A DNA stretch of 64,000 nucleotides from Telluria aromaticivorans (GTDB taxonomy: Bacteria; Pseudomonadota; Gammaproteobacteria; Burkholderiales; Burkholderiaceae_D): the NCBI RefSeq assembly GCF_013003915.1, contig NZ_JABAIV010000006.1, positions 94,716-158,715 on the forward strand, written 5' to 3'. Below are positions 1 to 9,024 of this stretch, in pieces. A program made the translations under genes and the position numbers. The notes under the pieces were generated by a model. That model did not search any database. It was not told the origin of the DNA and saw nothing but the letters and a program-made list of their open reading frames with translations. Each line of letters opens with the position of its first letter. Position 1 is the first letter of the stretch.

Positions 1-321
1 TTGCAACCACGATCGCAACTGATCAAGATGTTCACTGCTTGCCAAACCGATCAACAGGCGTTCCGGCCCTTGGCGTAACAGTCGATTCAATGTTACACGC
101 AAAACCAGGTTCCCGGCGCAGCACGGGCACCCGCCTGCTAGTCGGACAAGTCTTACGGAAGAGCTATCGGGAATGAGCGGGCTGCCTGCGGGCAGCCCTT
201 CGAGGATGATGGCGCTATGGCCTGGGGAGGATGGAAAAGCGGCGAGCAGCGCGGCGATCGCGCCCTCGCGTGCGGCAGCGGACGCGCCCGTGACCAGTGT
301 GGTCGCGACCCTTTCTCGCAA
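1..321 (-). CDS. CobW/P47K-like protein, N-terminal part (runs off the window)
   Basis: The complement of 321..1 is open throughout and directly follows the TGA of the upstream response regulator (TGA at 324..322, then TTG at 321..319). An AAAGG Shine-Dalgarno lies 7 nt before the TTG, so I take TTG as the start. The first 107 residues are present. They open with a beta-strand and TGAS turn (VATTLVTGAS) and later contain GGCPCCAGNL followed by a helix, which resembles the metal-binding GCxCC segment of CobW/G3E GTPases. The canonical P-loop GxxGxGKT is not seen; the TGAS region takes its place. It is therefore probably a CobW-related but degenerate NTPase or metal-handling protein. The function is unknown, and the family call is inference from one motif. 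Confidence 0.55.
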   Translation of the reverse strand, partial: MRERVATTLVTGASAAAREGAIAALLAAFPSSPGHSAIILEGLPAGSPLIPDSSSVRLVRLAGGCPCCAGNLVLRVTLNRLLRQGPERLLIGLASSEHLDQLRSWLQ

Positions 322-1065
322 TCAGACGCCTTTCTTGGCGAGCTTGCCCGGCTCGACGCCGAGTTGCTTGAGCTTGCGGTACAGGTGGGTACGTTCGAGG
401 CCGGTCTTTTCGGCGACGCGCGTCATGCTGCCGCCTTCGCGTCCGAGGTGGTGCTCGAAATACATGCGCTCGAAGGCGTCGCGCGCTTCGCGCAGCGGCA
501 GGTCGAAGGACAGCGTGTAGCCGGCGCTCTCGCCCTGCGACATTGCATGCACCATGCGCGAGCCGTTGCCCATTGGCGGCGGCGGCGGCGCGAACATCGG
601 CGCTGCGGCGCTTGGGGCTGCGTTGGCGCCGCTGTCCATCATCGGCATGGCGGTGGTCACGGCCGGTCGCGGCGGCGCCAGCGGCGCGCGCGCCACTTCC
701 TGTGCACGGTTCAGCCCCTGCTGCACGGCCTTGAGCAGCTTTTGCAGTGCGATCGGCTTTTCGAGGAAATTCAGGGCGCCGATGCGGGTCGCTTCGACAG
801 CGGTGTCGATGGTCGCGTGGCCGGACATCATGATGACCGGCATGGTCAGCAGGCCGTCGCGCTGCCACTCCTTGAGCAGGGTGACGCCGTCGGTATCGGG
901 CATCCAGATATCGAGCAAGACCAGGTCGGGCGCGCCGGCGGCCCGCGCCTCGCGTGCCTGCTGCGCGTTTTCGGCCAGGGTGATGGCGTGGCCTTCGTCG
1001 CCCAGGATTTCCGAGAGTAATTCCCGGATGCCCATTTCATCGTCAACTACGAGTATATTCGCCAT
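322..1065 (-). CDS. NtrX-like response regulator lacking the AAA+ domain
   Basis: 247 residues. Residues 1-120 form a receiver domain with the acidic pair D8/D9, the phospho-acceptor D52 in LVLLDIWMPD, and the conserved lysine in FLEKPI. Residues about 125-185 are an Ala/Pro/Met-rich linker. The C-terminus (about 195-240) is a Fis-type helix-turn-helix (MTRVAEKTGLERTHLYRKL) like that of NtrX. Full-length NtrX carries a sigma-54-interacting AAA+ ATPase between these parts; here it is absent and there is no room for it. The neighbouring NtrY-like kinase, transcribed just upstream on the same strand, is the expected partner. The protein should bind DNA, but it cannot open sigma-54 promoters by itself. 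The start ATG lies at the cat at 1063-1065. Confidence 0.85.
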   Translation of the reverse strand: MANILVVDDEMGIRELLSEILGDEGHAITLAENAQQAREARAAGAPDLVLLDIWMPDTDGVTLLKEWQRDGLLTMPVIMMSGHATIDTAVEATRIGALNFLEKPIALQKLLKAVQQGLNRAQEVARAPLAPPRPAVTTAMPMMDSGANAAPSAAAPMFAPPPPPMGNGSRMVHAMSQGESAGYTLSFDLPLREARDAFERMYFEHHLGREGGSMTRVAEKTGLERTHLYRKLKQLGVEPGKLAKKGV

Positions 1066-1156
1066 CTGTATGCCTTCCTGATCTCTTACCCGCTCACTGC
1101 TTATTCGCTTGGTGCCTGGTAGGACTGCCGACCGCTAATGAGAGTTTATGTCCCTA

Positions 1157-3475
1157 TTATATTTCGGACAAGTTCGCCTCGGGGGCTAACTTTAACAGCA
1201 AAATGAATACCGACGCGCCACATCCGTCCGGGCGGTTGCCGATGTCGATCCGTCCGCCGTGTTCGTCGATGATCTTCTTCACCATCGGCAGGCCCAGGCC
1301 GGTGCCGCGGGCCTTCGAGGTGACGTAGGGCTCGAAGGCGCGCGCCAGGATGCGCGATGCGAAACCGGGGCCGTTATCCAGGATCGACAGGCGCACCGCG
1401 GTGCCGGTGGCGCCGTCCGCGCCTTCGTAGTGGATGGTTTCGGTGGTAACGTCGACGCGCGGCGGCGCGGCGCCACCGACCCGGTCGGCCAGCGCATCCT
1501 GGGCATTCTGCACCAGGTTATGGATCACCTGGCGCAGCTGCGTCGCGTCGCCCATCACGCTCGGCAGGTTCGGCGCCAGCGCGGCGTGGATGATGTCGGA
1601 GCCGTCCTCGGACAAATACAGCTGCAGGATCTCGCCGATCAGGGCGTTCAGGTCGAGCGGCTCGAGCATGGCCGGCGGCGTGCGCGCGTAGTCGCGGAAA
1701 TCGTCGACCATGCGTTTCATGGCGTCGACCTGGTTGACGATCGTGGTCGTGCTCTTCTTCAGCAGCTCGGCTTCGCGCTCCGGCAGGCAGCCCTCGAGCT
1801 TCATCTGCAGGCGCTCGGCCGACAGCTGGATCGGCGTGAGCGGGTTCTTGATTTCATGCGCCAGGCGGCGCGCCACTTCGCCCCAGGCCACCGAGCGCTG
1901 GGCCGAGATCACGTCCGAGATATCGTCGAACACCACGATGAAGCCATGGCCGTTGCCGACCGGGAGCCGCGAGCCGCGCGCCAGCAGCGTGATGTCGTGG
2001 TCATGCTCGTCGCCGGAACCGCGGCGCGGGATTTCGATCTGCTGCTGCCAGTGGGCGCGCCTGCGCCGGTCGCCGTTCCCGTTGCTGCCGGCGGCGCTCT
2101 GCGCGCTCTGGGCCGAGATCGCGCGCGTGATGCAGTTCGAGAAAGTCTCAAGGCCGCCGATGCGCGCCAGCGGGCCGGCCAGCGCCCCCGGCTCCACTTG
2201 CAGGATGCGGTAGGCGGCGTCGTTCGAGTTCACCACCCGCCCCTCGGCATCGAGCACCATCACGCCGGCCGACATGTTGGCCAGTACCGACTCCAGGTGG
2301 GCCTTGGCATTCTGCAGCGCGGTGCGGTTGCGCTCGACGGCGCTGCGCGCCTCGAACAGCTGCCCGGTCATGGCGTTGAACGAGCGCGTCAGGGTGCCCA
2401 GTTCGTCGTTGGTCTCGATGATCGGGCGCGGCGACAAATCGCCCTCGGCCACCGCCTGCGTGCCTTCGGCCAGCACCAGCAGCGGCTGCGCCAGGTTGCC
2501 GGCGATGAGGAAGGCGCTGCCGATCGCCCCGAAGATCGCCAGCAGCAGCGTCAGGGTCAGAATCTCGATGTACATCTTTTTCAGGCCGGTCCTGGCCTGG
2601 GCACGCGAGCGGTATTCGTCGGAGGCGCTGCGCAGCACCACGGCGTTCGAGGCCAGGTTCACCGGCACCGCCTGCAGCAGCTGCAGGTAGCGCGGCTCCA
2701 TGCCCGAGGCTTCGGGCACCGCCAGCACCACGCGCAGGCGCAGGCCGGTGGCGGCGTCGAGCTCGTTCGGGCCGGCCGAGGCGCCTCCGCTGCCGCCTTC
2801 GGGACGCGCATACCCGCCCGGCAGCGCAGCCGACTTGAGCACGTCGGGCGTGGGGCGGTCCATGTCCAGGCTGGCGTTGCGGTCCTGGGCGCTCGACGCC
2901 AGCAGGGTGCCGTCGGCGGCCAGCAGCATCGCACTTTGCATGCCGCTGACGTCGTTGACCAGGCCTGTCAGGACGCCCTGCACCCCGACCGCATCCTGGC
3001 CGGCCAGCGTGGCGGCGGCGGTCTGTCCGGTCGCCCCCAGTTCGGCCACCGCTTCGTCGAGGGCGGCGCGGCCCAGGTTCAGGCCCGATTCGATCGCGGC
3101 CTCGATCTTGACGTCGAACCAGGACTCGATCGAGTGCGACACGAACACCACCGACACCATGAAGATGACCAGCCCGGGCAGGATGCCGATGCCGGCGAAC
3201 AGGAGCACGAGGCGCGCCACCAGCCGCGAGCCGAACTTGCCCGCCTTGTAGCGCGAATACAGGCGCGCCAGCGCCACGATCACGAGCACCAGCATCAGCC
3301 CCGCCATGGCGGCGTTCGCACCCAGCAGCCAGGTGTAGTAGCGGTCGAAGAAGCCCGAATTGTCCGAGACGCCGGCCAGCAGGAACAGCAGGATCGAGAC
3401 GACGGCGCCGCCCACGACGAGTGCGTAGCGCAGCGCCTGGTTGATGGATTTACCGCGCACGCGCATGCCCCGCAC
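1157..3475 (-). CDS. ntrY: NtrY-like membrane sensor histidine kinase
   Basis: About 770 residues. Three hydrophobic segments lie in the first 110 residues and a fourth near 305-327, so the region between (about 111-304) is probably periplasmic. It is followed by a HAMP linker, a PAS domain (about 395-500), the phospho-acceptor motif LAHEIKNPLTP (His near 540), an N-box (HNLVQNAQDAL) and a G-box (LDNGPGF, GTGLGLPMVKKI). This is the NtrY layout. The known role is redox or nitrogen-linked signalling through an NtrX-type regulator, which is the next gene downstream. The gene starts 5 nt after the DUF4390 gene, so the two are co-transcribed. GTG at 3475 and ATG at 3466 are both possible starts, and neither has a strong Shine-Dalgarno. 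Confidence 0.9.
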   Translation of the reverse strand: MRGMRVRGKSINQALRYALVVGGAVVSILLFLLAGVSDNSGFFDRYYTWLLGANAAMAGLMLVLVIVALARLYSRYKAGKFGSRLVARLVLLFAGIGILPGLVIFMVSVVFVSHSIESWFDVKIEAAIESGLNLGRAALDEAVAELGATGQTAAATLAGQDAVGVQGVLTGLVNDVSGMQSAMLLAADGTLLASSAQDRNASLDMDRPTPDVLKSAALPGGYARPEGGSGGASAGPNELDAATGLRLRVVLAVPEASGMEPRYLQLLQAVPVNLASNAVVLRSASDEYRSRAQARTGLKKMYIEILTLTLLLAIFGAIGSAFLIAGNLAQPLLVLAEGTQAVAEGDLSPRPIIETNDELGTLTRSFNAMTGQLFEARSAVERNRTALQNAKAHLESVLANMSAGVMVLDAEGRVVNSNDAAYRILQVEPGALAGPLARIGGLETFSNCITRAISAQSAQSAAGSNGNGDRRRRAHWQQQIEIPRRGSGDEHDHDITLLARGSRLPVGNGHGFIVVFDDISDVISAQRSVAWGEVARRLAHEIKNPLTPIQLSAERLQMKLEGCLPEREAELLKKSTTTIVNQVDAMKRMVDDFRDYARTPPAMLEPLDLNALIGEILQLYLSEDGSDIIHAALAPNLPSVMGDATQLRQVIHNLVQNAQDALADRVGGAAPPRVDVTTETIHYEGADGATGTAVRLSILDNGPGFASRILARAFEPYVTSKARGTGLGLPMVKKIIDEHGGRIDIGNRPDGCGASVFILLLKLAPEANLSEI

Positions 3476-3480
3476 GAGAA

Positions 3481-4044
3481 TCAGCCCGCCCGGTAGGCAA
3501 AGGTCTTGCGGTTGGAAGCCAGGCGCCAGCTCGAATCGTTGATCGCATTGACCTGCAGCGGCTTGGACAGGTAGTCGCGGTCCATGTACATGCGCACCGA
3601 GACGTCATACACCTCGCCCTGCTTGAGCGCGCCTTTCGGTGCGATCAGCCAGCGCGCGGGACTGCGGATCTGGGACAAGGCTTCTTCGAGGGTGGTAAAG
3701 CTTTGCGGCAGGCTGCCGGTGGTCAGCACGTTGTACTGGCGCGTGAGCACGTCGTACGAGATGCCGACGGTGCGCTTGGCCAGCACCGCCTTCTCGTCGC
3801 GCCACCACCAGCGCGGGCGCGTCATTTCGATCTCGGTCGTGAAGTGCAGCTTGATGCCGTTCTGGAGTGCGTCCTGGAGCTCGTGGTTCAGGTCGAACGC
3901 AAAGCGCGCCTTCAGCCGGTAGCCGTCCTCGCTGAGCTGGATTTCCGCCTGGGTGATGTCGACGGCGTCGGCGGCCCGTGCCTGCGCACACGCGAATACC
4001 AGCAGCAGCTGGCAGGCGAGGAGGCAGAAAAATCGTAACGTCAC
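3481..4044 (-). CDS. DUF4390 domain secreted protein
   Basis: 187 residues with an N-terminal signal peptide (hydrophobic residues about 3-20, ending in AQARA). The body is a beta-rich domain with the DUF4390 pattern: ITQAEIQLSEDGYRLKARF, then FTTEIEMTRPRWWWRDE, and a C-terminal WRLASNRKTFAY. The protein is predicted to be periplasmic. The family has no established activity, but it is usually encoded just before an NtrY-type kinase and after rsmB in betaproteobacteria, as here. Only 5 nt separate it from the kinase gene, so a role in sensing or stabilising the kinase periplasmic domain is a reasonable inference. Confidence 0.85.
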   Translation of the reverse strand: MTLRFFCLLACQLLLVFACAQARAADAVDITQAEIQLSEDGYRLKARFAFDLNHELQDALQNGIKLHFTTEIEMTRPRWWWRDEKAVLAKRTVGISYDVLTRQYNVLTTGSLPQSFTTLEEALSQIRSPARWLIAPKGALKQGEVYDVSVRMYMDRDYLSKPLQVNAINDSSWRLASNRKTFAYRAG

Positions 4045-4089
4045 GGGTGAGCCGGAGCCTTAAGTTGAAGCATTATGTCGGGATGACGG

Positions 4090-5718
4090 TCACGCCGCGC
4101 GTTTCTGGAACAGGGCGTAGAACAAGCCGTCATGATCCTGCCCGGCACCGCTGGCTGGCAGCAGCTGGCCCGGCGCGTCGAGGCGGATGGCGTCGTGGCG
4201 GGCCGCAAACGCGGCTGCCTGCGCCTCCGATTCCTGGGGCCAGAGCGAACATGTCACAAACAACAATTTACCATTGGGTAGCAGCATCTGCCAAAGGTTG
4301 TCGAGTATTTTGCTTGAAAGTGTTGCAAGTTGGAGTGTGTCCGACTTGCGGCGCAGCCAGCGGATGTCCGGGTGGCGCCGCACGATGCCCGAGGCCGTGC
4401 ACGGCACGTCGGCCAGGATACGGTCGAAGGGCACGCCATCCCACCAGGCTGCGCTTTGCGCATCGGCGGCGACCAGCTTGGCCTCCAGGCCGAGGCGGCC
4501 CAGGTTATCGCGCACCCGCGCCAGGCGCTGGGGGTCGGCATCGACCGAGGTCAGCTCGACATCGGCGCTTTCCAGGATATGGCCACTCTTGCCGCCCGGC
4601 GCCGCACAGGCGTCCAGCACCCGCATGCCATCCTGCAGGTCGAGCAGCGGCGCGGCCAACTGGGCGCCGGCATCCTGCACCGACACCAGGCCGTCGTGGA
4701 AGCCCGGGATCTGGCTGACGTTGACCGGCTGCGCCAGGCGCACCGCGGTGGAGCCCAGGCGCGTGGCCTCGATGCCCGCCTCAGCCAGGGTGGCGAGATA
4801 GGCGTCGGTGTCCAGGCGGCGCGCGTTCACGCGCAGGGTCAGCGGCGGATGCACGTTGCCGGCCTCCAGGATCGCTTCCCACTTGTCCGGATAGGCCGCA
4901 CGGGTGCTGTCGATCCACCATTGCGGATAATTCCAGCGCGCCAGCGGCTGCTTCAGCGCCTCGGCCGTCAAGGCCGGGCGCTCGCGCAGGAAGCGGCGCA
5001 GCACGGCATTGACCATGGCCTTGGCATGGGCGAAGTCGGGATGGTGGGCGGCCGCGTGCACGGCCTGGTCGACCACGGTGAAGGCCTCGTACGGCGGCGG
5101 CGTGTCCTGCGGCGGGTCGAGCAGCGCCAGCGCCGCGCACAGCAGGCCGTCGAGCATGGCCGGCTCCGGCGCCTTGGTGGTCATGAGGCCGAGCAGCACC
5201 TCGCTACGCCCGAGCTGGCGCATGGTGCGGTAGGCGATGTCCTGGATCGCGCCGCGCGCCTGCGGCGTCACGTCGTAGACCGAGAAGACGATCGACAGCG
5301 CCTGCGGCAGCGCGGTGCCGCCGCGCACCCGGGCCACGGCATTGGCAGCGCCCAGCAGGGCCAGCGCCAGCGAATCGGCTTTCAGGTCGGGGCGGTAGTC
5401 CTGCTGGGGCGCCACCGTGACTTCATGGCTTTCGCGCAGGCGCGGGGGCGGGTGCTTGCCGGGACGGCCGGCCTGTTCGCCGCGCGGCGGCTGGCCCCGC
5501 TCGGCTGCCGGACGGTAGGGCTCCGGGCGCGGTGGACGGTCCTGCCCCGGGTTCGGTGCCTGCCTGGCTTCCTGGGCGCGACCTTCCTGGCTGCGCTCCG
5601 TCCGCGCCGGTCCCGGCTTGGCGGCAGGCCAGGCTGGGCGTGCCCCGCCCTTCGGCGCCGCGGAACGCGCCGGCTTGGCTTTGGGTTTCAGGGAGAGCGT
5701 CGGGCGCTTGTCGGTCAT
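4090..5718 (-). CDS. rsmB: 16S rRNA (cytosine-967-C5)-methyltransferase RsmB
   Basis: 542 residues from ATG at 5718 (MTDKRPTL); an in-frame start further upstream would add 24 unconserved residues. The family order is clear: an NusB-like RNA-binding domain (about 115-260), a linker with ferredoxin-like fold, and a Rossmann methyltransferase. The latter has the S-adenosylmethionine motif VLDACAAPGGKSGHI and the two catalytic cysteine motifs, ADVPCTASG and FVTCSLWPQE. The enzyme methylates C967 of 16S rRNA. The first 105 or so residues are an extra Pro/Arg/Lys/Gly-rich tail, probably disordered, that is absent from the shorter E. coli protein. The gene leads the rsmB-DUF4390-ntrY-ntrX strand and is divergent from argS. 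Confidence 0.92.
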   Translation of the reverse strand: MTDKRPTLSLKPKAKPARSAAPKGGARPAWPAAKPGPARTERSQEGRAQEARQAPNPGQDRPPRPEPYRPAAERGQPPRGEQAGRPGKHPPPRLRESHEVTVAPQQDYRPDLKADSLALALLGAANAVARVRGGTALPQALSIVFSVYDVTPQARGAIQDIAYRTMRQLGRSEVLLGLMTTKAPEPAMLDGLLCAALALLDPPQDTPPPYEAFTVVDQAVHAAAHHPDFAHAKAMVNAVLRRFLRERPALTAEALKQPLARWNYPQWWIDSTRAAYPDKWEAILEAGNVHPPLTLRVNARRLDTDAYLATLAEAGIEATRLGSTAVRLAQPVNVSQIPGFHDGLVSVQDAGAQLAAPLLDLQDGMRVLDACAAPGGKSGHILESADVELTSVDADPQRLARVRDNLGRLGLEAKLVAADAQSAAWWDGVPFDRILADVPCTASGIVRRHPDIRWLRRKSDTLQLATLSSKILDNLWQMLLPNGKLLFVTCSLWPQESEAQAAAFAARHDAIRLDAPGQLLPASGAGQDHDGLFYALFQKRAA

Positions 5719-5812
5719 GGCAGGGTCGATACGGTCGAAAAAGGCCCCCATTGTAACGGCATAGGCTTTGGTACAACTTAATACGTGCAAGCAGCTCTTG
5801 CCATGGTGAACA

Positions 5813-5841
5813 TGTTGCGCGTAACCTCAAACCAGTATAAT
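5813..5841 (+). promoter_or_regulatory. Putative sigma-70 promoter of argS
   Basis: A perfect TATAAT -10 box lies at 5836-5841, with a weak -35 (TGTTGC, 5813-5818) 17 nt upstream. It sits in the divergent rsmB/argS intergenic region, about 67 nt before the argS ATG. The -10 match is the main support. Confidence 0.45.
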
Positions 5842-5907
5842 GACCGCTGTTTGCCTGACCACAGGCCTGCCCTCGCAGTTCGCAATCTTATATAGACCGA
5901 CTTCCCC

Positions 5908-7647
5908 ATGCTCGCTCAACAAAAACAACAAATCGTTGCCCTGTTCCAGGCCGCCCTGGCGCCGCTCGTCGCCGGTACCGACCTGGTCCCTAACGTAGTC
6001 CTGGAGCGCCCGCGCGACCCGAGCCACGGCGACATCGCCTGCAATATCGCGATGCAGCTCGCCAAGCAGCTCAAGACCAACCCGCGCGAACTGGCCACCC
6101 GCCTGGTCGCCGCCGTGCTGGCCGAACCGGGCGCGCAAGGACTGGTCGAGTCGGCCGACGTGGCCGGCCCCGGCTTCATCAACCTGCGCGTGGCCGCCAG
6201 CGCCAAGCAGTCGGTCGTCAAGACCGTGCTCGAACAGGGCGAAGCCTTCGGCCAGGGCGATTCCGGCAAGGGCCACCACGCGATCATCGAATTCGTGTCG
6301 GCCAACCCGACCGGCCCGCTGCACGTCGGCCACGGCCGCCAGGCCGCGCTGGGCGATGCGCTGTCCTCGCTGTTCGAGTCGCAGGGCCATGAAGTGACCC
6401 GCGAGTTCTATTACAACGACGCCGGCGTGCAGATCGCCACCCTGGCCAATTCGGTGCAGGCGCGCGCGCGCGGCATCAAGCCGGGCGATGCCGGCTGGCC
6501 CGAGTCGGCCTATAACGGCGACTACATCCAGGATATCGCCGACGACTTCCTGGCGAAGAAAACCGTCTCGGCCAGCGATGGCGAACCAGCCACCGCCAGC
6601 GGCATTGTTGACGACCTCGAATCGATCCGCCGCTTCGCGGTCGCCTACCTGCGCAACGAGCAAGACATCGACCTGCAGGCCTTCGGCGTCAAGTTCGACA
6701 ACTACTACCTCGAATCCTCGCTGTACGCCGACGGTAAAGTGGAACAGGCGGTGCAGGCCCTGGTCGATGCCGGCGTGACCTACGAGCAGGACGGCGCGCT
6801 GTGGCTGCGCACCACCGACTACGGCGACGACAAGGACCGCGTGATGCGCAAGTCCGACGGCGGCTACACCTATTTCGTGCCGGACGTCGCCTACCACATG
6901 CAGAAATTCCGCCGCGGCTTCGACCAGGCGATCAACGTGCAGGGCAGCGACCACCACGGCACCATCGCCCGCGTGCGCGCCGGCCTGCAGGCCGTGAATA
7001 TCGGCATCCCGCAGGGCTATCCCGACTATGTGCTGCACAAGATGGTCACCGTGATGAAGAACGGCGAAGAGGTCAAGATCTCCAAGCGCGCCGGCTCCTA
7101 TGTCACGGTGCGCGACCTGATCGAATGGTCGGGCAACGGCGACGTGACGCGCGGCCGCGACGCGGTGCGCTTCTTCCTCATCTCGCGCAAGGCCGACACC
7201 GAATTCGTGTTCGACGTCGACGTCGCACTGGCCACCAGCGAAGAGAACCCGGTCTATTACGTGCAGTACGCCCATGCGCGCATCTGCTCGGCCCTCGCCA
7301 ACTGGGGCGGCATTGAGGCGCAACTGGCGAACGTCGACCTGTCGCCCTTGACTACCCCGCACGAAGCGAGCCTGCTGTCGAAGCTGGCCGCCTATCCGGA
7401 AGTGCTGGCCCGCGCCAAGCTCGAACTCGGCCCGCACCAGGTTGCGTTCTACCTGCGCGAACTGGCCGGCGAGCTGCACAGCTATTATTTCGCCCACAAA
7501 TGGCTGCTCGACGACGACGAGCCGCTGAAGCTGGCGCGCCTGGCCCTGGCCACCGCGACCCGCCAGGTGCTGCGCAACGGCCTGGCCCTGATCGGCGTTT
7601 CGGCACCAAGCAAGATGGAACGCGCCCCTACCGAACCACAAGAGTAA
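5908..7647 (+). CDS. argS: Arginine-tRNA ligase
   Basis: 579 residues, the usual ArgRS length. An N-terminal tRNA-binding domain (about 1-110) is followed by the class I catalytic core with the HIGH signature ([14 protein letters not shown]) and the KMSK-like loop KISKRAG. An alpha-helical anticodon-binding domain ends in the family-typical [12 protein letters not shown]. It charges tRNA-Arg in the cytoplasm. No strong Shine-Dalgarno precedes the ATG. The next gene (SPOR protein) begins 5 nt after the stop, so they form an operon, an order often seen in betaproteobacteria. Confidence 0.97.
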   Translation: MLAQQKQQIVALFQAALAPLVAGTDLVPNVVLERPRDPSHGDIACNIAMQLAKQLKTNPRELATRLVAAVLAEPGAQGLVESADVAGPGFINLRVAASAKQSVVKTVLEQGEAFGQGDSGKGHHAIIEFVSANPTGPLHVGHGRQAALGDALSSLFESQGHEVTREFYYNDAGVQIATLANSVQARARGIKPGDAGWPESAYNGDYIQDIADDFLAKKTVSASDGEPATASGIVDDLESIRRFAVAYLRNEQDIDLQAFGVKFDNYYLESSLYADGKVEQAVQALVDAGVTYEQDGALWLRTTDYGDDKDRVMRKSDGGYTYFVPDVAYHMQKFRRGFDQAINVQGSDHHGTIARVRAGLQAVNIGIPQGYPDYVLHKMVTVMKNGEEVKISKRAGSYVTVRDLIEWSGNGDVTRGRDAVRFFLISRKADTEFVFDVDVALATSEENPVYYVQYAHARICSALANWGGIEAQLANVDLSPLTTPHEASLLSKLAAYPEVLARAKLELGPHQVAFYLRELAGELHSYYFAHKWLLDDDEPLKLARLALATATRQVLRNGLALIGVSAPSKMERAPTEPQE

Positions 7648-7651
7648 GCCC

Positions 7652-8353
7652 ATGACCGCCATTCGATCCTTCTCAGCGCTGCGCCAGCGCGGCAGCACCC
7701 TGACCGGCGTCATCATCGGCCTGATCATCGGCCTGGGGATCGCGGTGGCGGTCGCGCTCGTGATCACCAAGGGGCAGTCGCCGTTCACCGACCGCTCCAA
7801 CAAGATGGGCCGTCCGGCCGACCTGGAGCCGAGCCAGGCCACCGACCCGAACAAGCCGCTGTACGGCAACCGCGACGCCGCGCGCGAAGCGAACCGTGAG
7901 ATTGCCGACCGCGCCAACAAGCCGGCCCCGGCGCCCGCCGCGGCCGAAGCCGATCCGCTCGGCCAGGCGATCGCCGGCATGCAGGCGCCGGCAGCGCCGG
8001 CAGCCGCACCTGCTGCTGCCCCTTCAGCGCCGGCCGCAACTCCAGCTCCTGCACCGGCCATCGCTGCCGCCCCTGCCCCGGCAGCGGGCGCCACTGCGCC
8101 GGCCGCGGGCGCCGACGGCTACATCTACTTCCTGCAGGCGGGCGCCTTCCGTGAAATGTCCGACGCCGAGAACACCCGCGCCAAGCTGGCGCTGCTAGGC
8201 TTCGAGGCCGCGATCACCGACCGCACCACCGACGGCGGCGTGCTGCACCGCGTGCGCGTTGGTCCATACAATGGGGTCGAATCCATGAACAAGGCGCGCG
8301 CCAAGCTGCTCGACAGCGGCATCGACGTCGCCATCGTCCGCAACCAACGCTAA
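7652..8353 (+). CDS. FtsN-like membrane-anchored SPOR domain protein
   Basis: 233 residues. There is a single N-terminal transmembrane helix (about 16-41, GVIIGLIIGLGIAVAVALVI) with a short cytoplasmic head. A long Ala/Pro-rich periplasmic linker (about 85-150) leads to a C-terminal SPOR domain (about 153-231; YFLQAGAFREMSDAENTRAKL and HRVRVGPY). SPOR domains bind denuded septal peptidoglycan, so the protein is expected at the division site, as for FtsN or DedD. It is co-transcribed with argS and followed 8 nt later by a dsbA-like gene. Whether it is the true FtsN cannot be settled from sequence alone. Confidence 0.85.
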   Translation: MTAIRSFSALRQRGSTLTGVIIGLIIGLGIAVAVALVITKGQSPFTDRSNKMGRPADLEPSQATDPNKPLYGNRDAAREANREIADRANKPAPAPAAAEADPLGQAIAGMQAPAAPAAAPAAAPSAPAATPAPAPAIAAAPAPAAGATAPAAGADGYIYFLQAGAFREMSDAENTRAKLALLGFEAAITDRTTDGGVLHRVRVGPYNGVESMNKARAKLLDSGIDVAIVRNQR

Positions 8354-8361
8354 GGAACCGC

Positions 8362-9024
8362 ATGCAACCGCTACGCCGCCTGTTCTGCACCACCGCATTG
8401 CTCGTATTGGCCGGCTCGGCCTCGGGCTCGCCTGCTGCGCCACGCGACGGCGCGGAATACCAGTCGCTGCCGAACGTGCAGCCGACCGACGGCGGCCGCA
8501 AGATCGAGGTGACGGAATTCTTCGCCTATTACTGCCAGCACTGCTATGCCTTCGAGCCCCAGCTTGCGGCGTGGGTGAAAAAACAGGGTGACAATGTCGT
8601 GTTCCGCCGCGTGCACGTGCCGCGCGGCGCCCAGACGGCGGCGCAGCAGCGCCTGTTCTTCACGCTCGAATCGCTCGACCTGGTCGAGCAGTACCATGGC
8701 AAGGCCTTCACGGCGATGCACGTCGAGCGTCTTCCCCTGGCCCAGGACGAGCAGGTATTCGACTGGGCCAGCCGCGCCGGCATCGACCGCGCGCGCTTCA
8801 TCGATGCCTACCGCTCGTTCGGGGTGCAGGCCAAGGTGCGCCGTGCGCAGTCGATGATGGAGGACTACCGCATCACCCACTGGCCGATGATCGCGGTCGA
8901 CGGCCGCTTCCTCACCTCGCCCGGCATGGTGCAGGAAGCCACTCGTGGCGATGGCGACGCATTGCAGGGCACCCTGCAGGTGATGGACAGGCTGGTCGCG
9001 CGCGCGAAAGCGGACAAGAAATGA
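8362..9024 (+). CDS. dsbA: DsbA-like periplasmic thiol:disulfide oxidoreductase
   Basis: 220 residues with a signal peptide (about 1-22). It has a thioredoxin fold with a helical insertion. The active site is C58-Q-H-C61 in EFFAYYCQHCYAF, whereas typical DsbA has CPHC. The cis-proline loop reads THWPMIAVDGRF, where most DsbA proteins have a TPT-like sequence. Both differences could shift redox potential or substrate choice. The expected role is forming disulfides in secreted proteins. The stop codon overlaps the next gene start (ATGA), so this and the SDR gene are translationally coupled. Confidence 0.85.
   Translation: MQPLRRLFCTTALLVLAGSASGSPAAPRDGAEYQSLPNVQPTDGGRKIEVTEFFAYYCQHCYAFEPQLAAWVKKQGDNVVFRRVHVPRGAQTAAQQRLFFTLESLDLVEQYHGKAFTAMHVERLPLAQDEQVFDWASRAGIDRARFIDAYRSFGVQAKVRRAQSMMEDYRITHWPMIAVDGRFLTSPGMVQEATRGDGDALQGTLQVMDRLVARAKADKK

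Noticed and set aside
5827..8094. Long minus-strand frame opposite argS
   Set aside because: Shadow of argS and the SPOR gene; composition is Ala/Arg-rich and without motifs.
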